A DNA stretch of 64,000 nucleotides from Zoogloea sp. (GTDB lineage: Bacteria > Pseudomonadota > Gammaproteobacteria > Burkholderiales > Rhodocyclaceae). The position numbers were made by a program, and so were the translations under genes. The notes beneath the pieces are model-generated. The model saw nothing but the letters and a program-made list of their open reading frames with translations, was not told the origin of the DNA and searched no databases. Where the stretch lies: the NCBI GenBank assembly GCA_016703645.1, contig JADJBR010000009.1, positions 487,935-551,934 of the forward strand, given 5' to 3'. Positions 16,681 to 25,343 of this stretch are shown piece by piece (positions within the stretch are counted from its first letter, which is position 1; each line of letters opens with the position of its first letter).

Positions 16681-18417
16681 TCAGCGCTCCAGGATGCGCC
16701 AGGCAATGAGGGCGATGACGGTGAGGCTGAGCAGGGCGGTGGCGCTCTTCCAGAACAGCACCGGGTTGCGCTCGATCAGCGGGGGGGTGCGGGGGTTCTT
16801 GAACTGGGCGCCGGGAGCCTTGAGATCCTGGATGAACTCGGAGATGACCTCCTGCCGTCTGGCCGGATCGGGCTGGAGGGCCTTGGCAAGCACGGCGTCC
16901 ACCCAGGTGGGCAGCTCGGGGCGGTGGTGGCGAACGGGAACGTAGCGCAGGCTGCGCAAGTCCTGCGGGCTGCGCACACGGGCAAGGTCGAGGCCGTAGG
17001 GGAGTTGGCCGGTGAGCATCTGGTAGGTGATGGCCGCGAGGGCGAAGAGTTCGCTACGCTGGCTGCCGCCCTGGCCCAGGAGGTATTCCGGAGCGATGTA
17101 TTGCAGGGTGCCGGGGACCGGGGTGACGAGGGCGTCCCGGTGGCACTCGGCCAGCCCCTCGACATGCGCACTGGCCAGGTCGATGAGCTTGACCGTGCCC
17201 TGGTGGTCGATCATGACGTTCTCGGGGCGCAAGTCCTGGTGCAGCATTTCGCGCCGGTGCAGGGCCTGGAGGCCGTGGGCGAGCTGTTCGATGACGCCGC
17301 GCACGCTGTCCAGAGGCGGAGCGGGGTTGTCCCGCATCCATTGGGCCAAGGTCTGACCATCGATGAACTCCATGGCCACGAAGAGATGGCTGCGGGGGCG
17401 CTCGCCCGGCCAGGTCTTGATCACGTGGGGGCTGTCGACGCGACGGGCAATCCATTCTTCCAGGACGAAGCGGTCGAGGTAGTCGGCATCCTGGCAAAGA
17501 TCCACCGACGGGGTCTTGATGACATATTGCCGGCCACTGGCTTTGTCCACGGCCAGGTGCAGGTGGCTGCGGGCACTCACCTGGATCTCGCGCAGGATGG
17601 TAAAGCCCTCAAACTCCATGCGCGGGGCCAGGATGGGAGGCAGGCTCAACCCTTCCCGGCATAGTTGCGGGTGGAGCGTCGTGCTGGCAGGCAGTGCGTC
17701 GATGCGCAGCAGTTGCAGCGTGGCGTCGTCGTCGGAGCCGCGGCTGCGGGCCAGGCTCACCAGGTGGGTGGCAGCAGCGTCCGGATCCTGCGGGTGCTGC
17801 TGCAGGGCCTGGTGCACATCGTCGGCCTGAAGGTGGCCGTAGGCGCCGTCGGTGGCCAGCAGGTAGGTTTCGCCCGGTTCGGCCTCCCAGCTACGGTAGT
17901 CGATCTCCACGTGGGCGCCGGTGCCCAGGGCCCGGCCCAGGTAGGACTCGGTGGCCGAGAGCCGGACCCGATGATCTTCGGTGAGTTGTTCGAGGGCGTT
18001 GGTGTGCACGCGGTAGATGCGCGAGTCGCCCACATGCACCAGATGCAGGTCACGGCCCTTGAGAATCAGTGCGCTGAAGGTGCACACATAGCCCCGGTCC
18101 TTTTCGAAGCGCCCGTCGCCACCCATGGTCTGGGAGTGCAACCAGGCGTTGGTGGCGCTGAGCACCCGTTCGGCGGCCCGGCGCACCGACCAGGCTTCGG
18201 AGGTGGCGTAATAGTCGTCCAGGAAGGAGCGAACGGCGGTCTGGCTCGCAATCTGGCTGACCTGGCTGGAGCTGATGCCGTCAGCCAGGGCCAGGGCGAT
18301 GCCTTTGCTGGCCAGTTGGTGCCCCCGCGGAAGGAGGGCTCCGTGGAAATCCTGGTTGGTGTCGTGGTCACCCGCCAGGGATGCCTGGCCAAGGGTGACG
18401 CGCAAGATCGTGGACAT
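16681..18417 (-). CDS. Bifunctional PP2C phosphatase / Ser-Thr protein kinase, membrane-anchored
   Basis: 578 residues. The N-terminal PP2C-type phosphatase (about 5-235) has DHDTNQDF, ALADGISSS, HVGDSRIYR and LLATDGAYGHL, which supply the metal-binding Asp residues. A Hanks-type kinase follows (about 265-530) with YVIKTP for the ATP lysine and HQDLRPENVMID for the catalytic loop; the metal-binding DFG is altered to DLA. One C-terminal transmembrane helix (about 555-575) anchors the protein. The gene follows nirC by 29 bp. Such fusions next to nitrite or nitrate transporters recur in betaproteobacteria and probably control the transporter or assimilation enzymes. Confidence 0.9.
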   Translation of the reverse strand: MSTILRVTLGQASLAGDHDTNQDFHGALLPRGHQLASKGIALALADGISSSQVSQIASQTAVRSFLDDYYATSEAWSVRRAAERVLSATNAWLHSQTMGGDGRFEKDRGYVCTFSALILKGRDLHLVHVGDSRIYRVHTNALEQLTEDHRVRLSATESYLGRALGTGAHVEIDYRSWEAEPGETYLLATDGAYGHLQADDVHQALQQHPQDPDAAATHLVSLARSRGSDDDATLQLLRIDALPASTTLHPQLCREGLSLPPILAPRMEFEGFTILREIQVSARSHLHLAVDKASGRQYVIKTPSVDLCQDADYLDRFVLEEWIARRVDSPHVIKTWPGERPRSHLFVAMEFIDGQTLAQWMRDNPAPPLDSVRGVIEQLAHGLQALHRREMLHQDLRPENVMIDHQGTVKLIDLASAHVEGLAECHRDALVTPVPGTLQYIAPEYLLGQGGSQRSELFALAAITYQMLTGQLPYGLDLARVRSPQDLRSLRYVPVRHHRPELPTWVDAVLAKALQPDPARRQEVISEFIQDLKAPGAQFKNPRTPPLIERNPVLFWKSATALLSLTVIALIAWRILER

Positions 18418-18446
18418 GGTGTGCGCGGCCCCTGGCTGGCTCAGAT

Positions 18447-19259
18447 TCAGGCGGCGCGGCGCTTGGGGGCCGTCTTGTAATGGGTGGAGTACAGGGTTGC
18501 ACCCACGAAGGTCAGGCCGCCAACCAGATTACCCAGCACCGTGGGGATTTCGTTCCAGATCATGTAGTCCATGAAAGTGAAGTTGCCACCGAGCATCAGG
18601 CCCGACGGGAACAGGTACATGTTCACGATGCTGTGCTCGAAGCCCATGTAGAAAAACACCAGGATGGGCATCCACATGGCGATGACCTTGCCCGAGACGC
18701 TGGTGGACATCATGGCGGCGACCACGCCGGTGGACACCATCCAATTGCACATCACGGCACGGATGAACAGGGTCAGCATGCCGGCCGCACCGTGGGCGGC
18801 ATAGCCCACAGTGCGGCCTTCACCGATGTGGCCGATCTTCTGGCCGATGGCGTTGGGGGCCTCGGTGAAGCCGTTGGTGAAGATGATGGCCATGAACACG
18901 GCGACGGTCATGGCGCCGGCGAAGTTCCCCGTGAATACGAGGCTCCAGTTGCGCATCACGCCGTTCCAGGTGGCACCGGGGCGCTTGTCCATCACGGCCA
19001 GCGGGGCCAGGGTGAACACCCCTGTGAGCAGGTCGAAGCCCAGCAGGTAGAGCATGCAGAAGCCCACCGGGAAGAGGAGCGCACCCACCAGCGGATTGCC
19101 GGTGTTGACCGATACGCTGACCGCAAAGGCGGCCGCCAGGGCCAGGATGGCACCGGCCATGTAGGCACGGATGAGGGTGTCGCGGGTGGACATGAGCAGC
19201 TTGGATTCACCGGCGTCCACCATTTTGGTGACGAATTCGGCGGGAGCGAGGTAAGCCAT
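18447..19259 (-). CDS. nirC: Formate/nitrite transporter family protein (NirC-like)
   Basis: 270 residues with six membrane helices of the FNT fold. ATG 19259 is used because AAGGAAACCGAAATG gives a good ribosome-binding site; the ATG at 19274 has none. Characteristic segments are YMAGAILALAAAFAV, GNFAGAMTV and RAVMCNWMVSTGV, and the central helix contains FFYMGFEHSIVNMYLFP, holding the conserved channel His. The gene lies between nirD and the kinase, which points to nitrite as the substrate. A 307-bp gap separates it from nirD. Confidence 0.9.
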   Translation of the reverse strand: MAYLAPAEFVTKMVDAGESKLLMSTRDTLIRAYMAGAILALAAAFAVSVSVNTGNPLVGALLFPVGFCMLYLLGFDLLTGVFTLAPLAVMDKRPGATWNGVMRNWSLVFTGNFAGAMTVAVFMAIIFTNGFTEAPNAIGQKIGHIGEGRTVGYAAHGAAGMLTLFIRAVMCNWMVSTGVVAAMMSTSVSGKVIAMWMPILVFFYMGFEHSIVNMYLFPSGLMLGGNFTFMDYMIWNEIPTVLGNLVGGLTFVGATLYSTHYKTAPKRRAA

Positions 19260-19566
19260 TTCGGTTTCCTTCATAAGTGCCGGCAGTTCGATCGCTCCCC
19301 GCCACGGGGGTTGGGATGCGTCGAGATTTTTGGATGCCAGCGGGTTGATACAGGCGATGTTGTCGTGCGTACTGCAGTGATCTGCGGGAAACCCGCGGAT
19401 TGGGCGGCAGGGGCTTCCTGTTGAAGCGGCTCGCAGGTGCGACTCCCGTCTCCTGTTGTGCGGCAAATCATCGGCATGCCGTTGATTGAAGTCCGCGGGT
19501 GACGGAAGTCGCGCTATCGAGTCGTGACAGGAAGCCCCTGCAGAAGCGTCTTGGGTCGGAAAGCCC
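19260..19566. other. nirD-nirC spacer with nested inverted repeats
   Basis: No gene is visible. GCAGGGGCTTCCTGT (19407-19421) and its exact complement ACAGGAAGCCCCTGC (19527-19541) enclose a second inverted pair, GCGACTCCCGTC and GACGGAAGTCGC (11 of 12 paired). In RNA this would be a long interrupted hairpin inside the operon transcript, perhaps an RNA-processing or stability element or a small non-coding insertion. Confidence 0.6.
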
Positions 19567-19905
19567 TCAGCCGAGGGCGACCAGCACGCGCTCGTCCTCG
19601 ACGCGTACCGAGTGGGCGCGCACCGAGTATTCGGGCGCTTCCAGGCAGGCGCCGGTGGCCAGGTCGAAGTGGTTCTTGTAGAGGGGCGAGGCGACCACCA
19701 CGTGTTCGCCCAGGTTGCCCACCAGGCCCCGGGACAGGACGCTGGCACCGGACTTGGGGTCCACGTTGTCGATGGCGTAGAAGTCGGTTTCACCGACCCG
19801 AAAAACCGCCACATGGCGGTCTTCCACCAGGGCACAGACCCCGGTGTTGGGCAGGATGTCATCCACCGTGCACACGGTGTTCCATTGAAGGGTGGCGATG
19901 CTCAT
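19567..19905 (-). CDS. nirD: Nitrite reductase [NAD(P)H] small subunit
   Basis: 112 residues with a Rieske-like fold of the NirD family: WNTVCTVDDILPNTGVCAL, then VFRVGETDFYAIDN and GEHVVVASPLYKNHFDLATG. As in other NirD proteins the Rieske Cys/His cluster ligands are absent, so it carries no iron-sulphur cluster. It pairs with NirB for six-electron reduction of nitrite to ammonium in the cytoplasm. It starts 11 bp after nirB. Confidence 0.95.
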   Translation of the reverse strand: MSIATLQWNTVCTVDDILPNTGVCALVEDRHVAVFRVGETDFYAIDNVDPKSGASVLSRGLVGNLGEHVVVASPLYKNHFDLATGACLEAPEYSVRAHSVRVEDERVLVALG

Positions 19906-19916
19906 GGGAGGGCTCC

Positions 19917-22454
19917 TCAGGCGGGCGTGGTGAGGGTATCGAGGTCGGCGGCGGCGCGTTCCTCGGGGCGGGCCGGGCGGATCTGGCCGCGTTCCTCCAC
20001 GAAGATGATGTGCTCGTCGGTCTTGTCGCTATTGACGAAGGAGCGGAAGCGCTTGCGCACGTCCGGGTTGGTGACGGCGGTCTTCCATTCGCACTGGTAG
20101 GTGTCCACCACGTGCTGCATCTGGCTTTCCAGCTCGGCGGCGAGGCCCAGGCTGTCGTTGACCACCACGTCCTTCAGATAGTCGAGGCCGCCTTCCAGGT
20201 TGTCGCGCCAGGTGCTGGTGCGCTGCAGGCGGTCGGCGGTGCGCACGTAGAACATCAGGAAGCGGTCCACCAGCTGGACGAGCTGTTCCCGGGTCAGGTC
20301 GGCCGCCAGCAGTTCGGCGTGGCGGGGCTTCATGCCGCCGTTGCCGCACACGTAGAGGTTCCAGCCCTTCTCGGTGGCGATGATGCCCACGTCCTTGCCC
20401 TGGGCTTCGGCGCACTCGCGGGTGCAGCCGGATACGCCAAACTTGATCTTGTGGGGCGCGCGCAGGCCCTTGTAGCGGTTCTCCAGCTCCACCGCGAGGC
20501 CCACGCTGTCACCCACGCCGTAGCGGCACCAGGTGGAGCCCACACAGCTCTTCACGGTGCGCAGGGACTTGCCGTAGGCGTGGCCGGATTCGAAGCCGGC
20601 GGCGATCAGTTCGTCCCAGATGAAGGGCAGTTGCTCAACCCGGGCGCCGAAGAGGTCCACCCGCTGGCCGCCGGTGACCTTGGTGTAGAGGCCGTACTTC
20701 TTGGCCACCTGGCCCACGGCGATGAGGCCGTCGGGGGTGACTTCGCCGCCGGGCATGCGCGGGACCACCGAGTAGGTGCCGTCCTTCTGGATGTTGCCCA
20801 GGTAGTAATCGTTGCTGTCCTGGAGGGCGGCCAGATCCTTCTTGAGCACGAACTCGTTCCAGCACGAGGCGAAGATGCTGGCCGCGGTGGGTTTGCAGAT
20901 GTCGCAGCCGAGGCCCTTGCCGTGCTTCGCGAGCAGTTCGTCGAAGCTCTTGATCTCGCCCACCTTGATGAGGTGGAAGAGCTCCTGGCGGGAGTAGGGG
21001 AAGTGTTCGCAGAGGTGGTTGTTCACCGCCATGCCGCGCTTGGCCATCTCGGCCTTCATCACCTGGGTGACCAGGGGTACGCAGCCGCCACAGGTGGCGC
21101 CGGCCTTGGTGCAGGCCTTCATGTCGCCGATGGTGGTGACACCCTCGCCCACGGCGGCGCAGATCTGGCCCTTGGTGACGTTGTTGCAGGAGCAGATCTG
21201 GGCGCTGTCGGGCAGGGCATCCACGCCCAGGCCGGGCTTGGCCTTGCCGTCGCTGGACGGGAGGATCAGGAACTCGGGGTCTTCCGGCGGGGCGATGTCG
21301 TTGAGGGCCATCTGCAGCAGGGTGCCGTACTCGTCGGCATTGCCCACCAGCACGGCACCAAGGAGGTGCTTGCCGTCCTCGCTGACCACGATCTTCTTGT
21401 AGATCTGCTTGCGCTCGTCGGTGTAGCGGTAGCTGCGGCACTTGGGGGTCTTGCCCTGGGCGTCGCCGATGCTGGCCACGTCCACGCCCATCAGCTTGAG
21501 CTTGGTGCTCATGTCGGCGCCGGCAAAGCGGGCGTCCGTCTGGCCGGTGATGTGGCGGGCCACCACGCGGGCCATGTCGTAGCCGGGGGCGACCAGGCCG
21601 AAGAGCTGCTCCTTCCAGGCGGCGCACTCGCCGATGGCGTAGATGTCCGGGTCGCTGGTGCGCAGGTGGTCGTCCACCGCAATGCCGCCCCGGGGGCCGA
21701 CTGCCAGGGCGTTCTGGCGGGCCAGCTCGTCGCGGGGGCGGATGCCGGCGGAGAACACGATCATGTCGGTTTCCAGGTGGCTGCCGTCGTTGAAGACCAT
21801 GCGGTGGCGGGCGCGGGCGCCGTCGGTGATCTCCACGGTGTTGCGGCTGGTGTGCACGTGCAAGCCGAGCTCCTCGATCTTGTTGCGCAGCACGCGGCCG
21901 CCGTCGTCATCCACCTGCACCGCCATCAGGCGCGGGGCGAACTCCACCACGTGGGTCTCGAGGCCGAGGTCGCGCAGGGCCTTGGCGCATTCGAGGCCGA
22001 GCAGGCCGCCGCCCACCACCACGCCGCTTTGCGAGCGGGCGCCGGCTTCGGTCATGGCTTCCAGGTCTTCGATGGTGCGATAGACGAAGCAGTCGGCCCG
22101 GTCGTTGCCCTTGACGGGGGGCACGAAGGGCACCGAGCCGGTGGCCAGCACCAGCTTGTCGTAGCTCAGCACCTCGCCATCGGCGGTGGTGACCGTCTTC
22201 TTGCGACGGTCGATGGCCGCGGCGCGGGTCTTGAGGCGCAGGGCGAAGCCACTCTTGTCAAAGAAGCCGGGTTCCACCAGAGACAGGTCGTCGGCGGTCT
22301 TGCCGGCGAAGAACTCGGACAGATGCACCCGGTCGTAGGCGGCGCGGGGCTCTTCGCACAGCACGGTGACTTCGGTGGGGACGGATGCGAGTTGGTGGAG
22401 TTCTTCAAGGAACTTGTGGCCCACCATGCCATGACCGACAACAATGATTTTCAT
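19917..22454 (-). CDS. nirB: Nitrite reductase [NAD(P)H] large subunit
   Basis: 845 residues from ATG 22454, preceded by AGGA at a good distance. N-terminal FAD/NAD(P)H domain (MKIIVVGHGMVGHKFLEEL; second nucleotide site GVVVGGGLLGLE), then a [2Fe-2S] BFD-like domain (ICSCNNVTKGQICAAV and GATCGGCVPLV), and the ferredoxin-like and sirohaem/[4Fe-4S] domain with GSTWCRYGVGDS and KFGVSGCTRECAEAQGKDVG. It reduces nitrite to ammonium for assimilation or detoxification. No nitrate reductase or sirohaem synthase gene is in the window. Control signals lie upstream at 22616-22772. Confidence 0.96.
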   Translation of the reverse strand: MKIIVVGHGMVGHKFLEELHQLASVPTEVTVLCEEPRAAYDRVHLSEFFAGKTADDLSLVEPGFFDKSGFALRLKTRAAAIDRRKKTVTTADGEVLSYDKLVLATGSVPFVPPVKGNDRADCFVYRTIEDLEAMTEAGARSQSGVVVGGGLLGLECAKALRDLGLETHVVEFAPRLMAVQVDDDGGRVLRNKIEELGLHVHTSRNTVEITDGARARHRMVFNDGSHLETDMIVFSAGIRPRDELARQNALAVGPRGGIAVDDHLRTSDPDIYAIGECAAWKEQLFGLVAPGYDMARVVARHITGQTDARFAGADMSTKLKLMGVDVASIGDAQGKTPKCRSYRYTDERKQIYKKIVVSEDGKHLLGAVLVGNADEYGTLLQMALNDIAPPEDPEFLILPSSDGKAKPGLGVDALPDSAQICSCNNVTKGQICAAVGEGVTTIGDMKACTKAGATCGGCVPLVTQVMKAEMAKRGMAVNNHLCEHFPYSRQELFHLIKVGEIKSFDELLAKHGKGLGCDICKPTAASIFASCWNEFVLKKDLAALQDSNDYYLGNIQKDGTYSVVPRMPGGEVTPDGLIAVGQVAKKYGLYTKVTGGQRVDLFGARVEQLPFIWDELIAAGFESGHAYGKSLRTVKSCVGSTWCRYGVGDSVGLAVELENRYKGLRAPHKIKFGVSGCTRECAEAQGKDVGIIATEKGWNLYVCGNGGMKPRHAELLAADLTREQLVQLVDRFLMFYVRTADRLQRTSTWRDNLEGGLDYLKDVVVNDSLGLAAELESQMQHVVDTYQCEWKTAVTNPDVRKRFRSFVNSDKTDEHIIFVEERGQIRPARPEERAAADLDTLTTPA

Positions 22455-22615
22455 GATTAATCCTGCACGTCCGGGCTTCTCCGGGGTCCGTGCTGGACGC
22501 CTTCGCCAGGCTCGGGAAATGAGCGGCGCAGACATCATGGCCCCCGCGAAACGCGGATCAATATCGGGTTGGAACAACGAGGTGGCGGGTGCTTGCGCAC
22601 GCGACTCGCTCGGGT

Positions 22616-22667
22616 TCCGCCGTCGTTGGCGGAGGCAACAAGGCCCGTGGCGGCACTGCCAGCGGGC
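22616..22667 (-). promoter_or_regulatory. Tandem hexaloop hairpins, candidate ANTAR (NasT/NasR) antitermination leader
   Basis: On the nirB-sense strand hairpin P1 (22667 to 22643) pairs GCCCG(C)TGGC with GCCACGGGC around the six-base loop AGTGCC, with one bulged C. After a 9-nt linker, hairpin P2 (22633 to 22616) pairs TCCGCC with GGCGGA around the loop AACGAC. Both loops have A at position 1 and G at position 4, the known requirement for ANTAR-protein binding. The 3' arm of P2 could instead pair with CCGCC about 30 nt downstream, giving a competing fold. P1 begins at the predicted start of transcription. The regulator gene is not in the window. Confidence 0.62.
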
Positions 22668-22677
22668 AACAAACATT

Positions 22678-22694
22678 AAGCAGATATCGTGCCG
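22678..22694 (-). promoter_or_regulatory. Sigma-54 promoter of nirBDC
   Basis: Read toward nirB, the sequence is CGGCACGATATCTGCTT. It carries the -24 GG and -12 GC exactly ten bases apart and matches TGGCACG-N4-TTGCT at all but two positions. Transcription should begin near 22668. Confidence 0.68.
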
Positions 22695-22757
22695 GGATTG
22701 ATTTCCGCAGAATCAGCGGGTTTCCGGGCGGACGGACAGCCATTCCGCCCGTTCAAG

Positions 22758-22772
22758 GCGCCAGAATGGTGC
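22758..22772 (-). promoter_or_regulatory. NtrC-like enhancer site upstream of nirBDC
   Basis: GCACC-ATTCT-GGCGC matches the NtrC half-site pair GCACC-N5-GGTGC at nine of ten positions. Its centre is about 97 bp upstream of the predicted start site, a normal distance for a sigma-54 activator. A weaker second match (GCGCC-ATTGT-GGACA) lies near 22780-22795. Confidence 0.58.
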
Positions 22773-22836
22773 GCTGCAGTGTCCACAATGGCGCATGGCG
22801 CATGCGCCTGCCCCGGTGGACGGGGCGGAGCCTGCG

Positions 22837-24002
22837 TCAGCCGACTTTCTTCTTCCAGCCGGCGCGACAGGTGTCCTGCAGGTAGTTCATCACCAGGGTG
22901 GTGTCGTCGCTGTCCAGTTGCAGGCTGGCTTCGGGGCCGAGGTCGTCTTCCCACAGGCGGCGCACGTCGGACTGGTATTCGAAGGGCACCACGTTGTCGA
23001 TGAAACGGGCGACGGCGGCTTCATCGAAACCCGATTCGCGGAAGCGGTCCCAGATCCGGGTGGCGTCACGCTTGAGCAGGCTGCGGGTGGGTTCGAGGCC
23101 GGTGGCGACCATCAGCAGCACGCCGCACTGCACGTCGGTGTGCTCGCCCTGGTTGCCGGTGATGCGGGTCCATGCCTCGGCGCAGGCCTTGTCGTGATGG
23201 GTGATTTCGTTGACCGAGCTGGTATCGAAGAAGAACAGGCCCGAGAAACGGTCCTGGTTGCGGTAGATCTCGGTGGCGGAAAACTCACGGATGACCGGCA
23301 GGACCTCGGCGACGAAGCGCGCACTCTCCCGCTGGAGCAACTTGCGCACGCCCTGGGGGGCTTCTTCGAGCCAGGCGTCGAGGGCCGGGACGCTGGCGCT
23401 GCGCTTCTTGCGGGCGGCCTCGTGGAGCTTCATGAAACGTTCGACGCTGAAGAACCCGGCGGGCTTGCGCTCGCAAAGGAGCACCAGCAGGGCGCTGTTG
23501 ATCACGGACTCGCAGAACACGTGCCATTCGTCGGCGTCCTCCCGCGCCACGCCGAGCCGCCCGACGAGCCAGTAGGTGGCGTCGATGTAGTCCTTGTTGC
23601 GCTCGCGGGTGACCTGCTCGGCCAGATAGCGCGCGTAGGTCATCGGGGTGTCGGCAGTGCACCTGGCGAGAAAGTCCTTCTCGCTTTCGCGGAAGACTTC
23701 GGGTGCGCCGAGAAGGCGCTCGGTGGGCAGGGTGTGCAGTTTGCGCAGGCGGTCGGCACCCGCCTTGGACAGGGCCAGCAGGGTCTTGTCGCGGAGCAGG
23801 CAGCCGGCCACCTCGATCTTGCCGCCGGACTCGGCCTCAAGGGCGAGGCCGACCAGGGTGACCAGGCGGGTGCGGGCAGCCTCCAGCTCCGGGCGCAGGT
23901 TGGGCGTTTGTTGTCCACCACGCCTGTCTGGAGGGCATGACACAGCACCCGCTCGAAGTAGGGGCGGGTGTCGACAGTGGTCAGTGCGGTATCGGCGAAC
24001 AT
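22837..24002 (-). pseudogene. Conserved hypothetical protein of the J-domain operon, frameshifted
   Basis: The N-terminus reads MFADTALTTVDTRPYFERVL from ATG 24002, in a different frame from the remaining 350 residues. The frames join at the CGCCCAACC tract (about 23902-23905); adding one C gives VVDNKRPNLRPELEAARTRL and a protein of about 388 residues. It is helical, without a signal peptide or membrane segment. I recognise no family; visible stretches include YLAEQVTRERNKDYIDATYW and SVNEITHHDKACAEAW. It is the last gene of a leftward four-gene set headed by a J-domain protein. Confidence 0.65.
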
Positions 24003-24047
24003 CGTGTGTGGGGCGCGGCGCCGAGGAAGCGCCGCGGGGGTTCCTGG

Positions 24048-24818
24048 TCAGATGGCGGATTCCTCGTCGTCCTCATCAAGCTTTGGCACGCCCGGCTCGC
24101 CGGATTCGGGCAGGGGCATCCGGGCGGCTTCCGCGGCACGGCTCAGCCGGTCCTGGATCTCGATGATGAGCAGTTCGAAGGTGTCGGAGAACTCATGGCG
24201 CAGCACCCAGGCGGTTTCCATCCAGTCGGCGTCAGCCACTTCGGAGCGGGACATGCGCACCCTCACCAGCTCGATGGCATCGCCGATCTCGAGGCCCTGG
24301 TCGAGTTCGTCCACGCGCTCGGCATCCCAGGTGATGGCGGATTTGGGGGCGAAGGCCTTCTCCAGGTCGACCTCGGCTTCGAAGACACCGTGGTAGGCCA
24401 GCGTCAGCAGGGAGTCATAGTGGTCGGTGAAATAGTCGGCCAGCACACGGATGCCGTCGTCGTGCTCCACCAGGCAGTCCAGCACCTCGGCGCAGGCGGC
24501 CGGGCTGCGGTGCATCACTGCGTTCATGGTGTTGCGCAGGCGCGGCACGTATTTCTCGATGGGCTCACCGTACTGGCGTTCAAGCACGATGGCCTGGACG
24601 AACTGCTCGGGGCTGACCAGCAGGTTGACCACGGACTCCTTGCTGGCGTCGTATTCGCGGATCACGGCCAGGACGTCCTTGGGGGCCATCTCGTCGAGGA
24701 CTTCGACGAGGGCATGGTCGCCTTCCTGCTCGGCCAGGACCACCAGGTGGGCTTCGGCCTTGGAGATTTCGCCTGCGAGGATGAGTTCGCGGGTTTCCTT
24801 GATGACGAGCTGGGTCAT
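24048..24818 (-). CDS. Hypothetical protein, acidic and helical
   Basis: 256 residues, rich in Glu, Asp and Ala, no signal peptide or membrane helix, ending in an acidic tail (LDEDDEESAI). The helical repeats (LAVIREYDASKESVVNLL, AVMHRSPAACAEVLDCLV) have a HEAT-like or TPR-like feel, but no family is recognised. It lies 12 bp after the 170-residue acidic protein and before the frameshifted gene, on the same transcript. Confidence 0.7.
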   Translation of the reverse strand: MTQLVIKETRELILAGEISKAEAHLVVLAEQEGDHALVEVLDEMAPKDVLAVIREYDASKESVVNLLVSPEQFVQAIVLERQYGEPIEKYVPRLRNTMNAVMHRSPAACAEVLDCLVEHDDGIRVLADYFTDHYDSLLTLAYHGVFEAEVDLEKAFAPKSAITWDAERVDELDQGLEIGDAIELVRVRMSRSEVADADWMETAWVLRHEFSDTFELLIIEIQDRLSRAAEAARMPLPESGEPGVPKLDEDDEESAI

Positions 24819-24830
24819 GAACAGTCTTTC

Positions 24831-25343
24831 CTATCGGTCAACGGCGTCGAAGCCCTGCTCGGACATCCACGCCTCCCCGGCTTCGCCAAGGTCATCGGTC
24901 TGGTCCTCATCGTCGTCGTCCCGGGCGGCTTCGGGGGCGGCACGGGCGCTGAGGCCACTGCCAAGCAGCCATTCGAGCACGGCAGTGGTGACAAGGAAGC
25001 TCTCGCCGCCGTCCTTGTCGAGACAGATGGTGATCAGGGGGTGCGCCCAGGGGGCGATCTCCAGGCTGGCTTCGAGTTCGGCCCAGGCGGGAAAACCATC
25101 ATCGCCGGGTTCGCTGTTGGCGGCGGCGTGGAGGAGGTTTCCGCCGCTGAAGCCGAAGGCGCCATGGAAGGCCGGGGCGACCATCTCGGGGGCGCTGTCG
25201 ATCATGCCGACGAGGAAGTCGAATTCCTTGTGCTTGTCGCGCACACGCTTGTTGAGTACGTCCTTGCCTTCGGAGTCGGAACGCAGATCGTCGATTTCGC
25301 TGGCGTAGCGTTCGAAGATGTCTTCAAAGTAGAACGAGGTCAA
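24831..25343 (-). CDS. Hypothetical acidic protein coupled to a J-domain protein
   Basis: 170 residues, start overlapping the stop of the J-domain gene (ATGA at 25340-25343). The middle ([22 protein letters not shown]) looks like beta structure, followed by an extended acidic linker with [10 protein letters not shown]. No known domain is recognised. Tight coupling suggests a complex or client relationship with the J protein. Confidence 0.7.
   Translation of the reverse strand: MTSFYFEDIFERYASEIDDLRSDSEGKDVLNKRVRDKHKEFDFLVGMIDSAPEMVAPAFHGAFGFSGGNLLHAAANSEPGDDGFPAWAELEASLEIAPWAHPLITICLDKDGGESFLVTTAVLEWLLGSGLSARAAPEAARDDDDEDQTDDLGEAGEAWMSEQGFDAVDR

Larger units (their letters stand above)
22455..22836. 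other. nirB control region and long leader
   Basis: 382 bp between nirB and the next leftward gene. It contains, in the direction of nirB transcription, an NtrC-like site, a sigma-54 promoter, and tandem hexaloop hairpins, each listed separately. The predicted leader is about 214 nt. No reading frame is supported. Confidence 0.7.

Noticed and set aside
19524..22460. A 978-codon open frame on the plus strand
   Set aside because: Antisense shadow of nirB/nirD; the minus-strand proteins have clear cofactor motifs.
22681..22715. FNR-like TTGAT sequence upstream of nirB
   Set aside because: Only the left half-site is present; no ATCAA at the right spacing.
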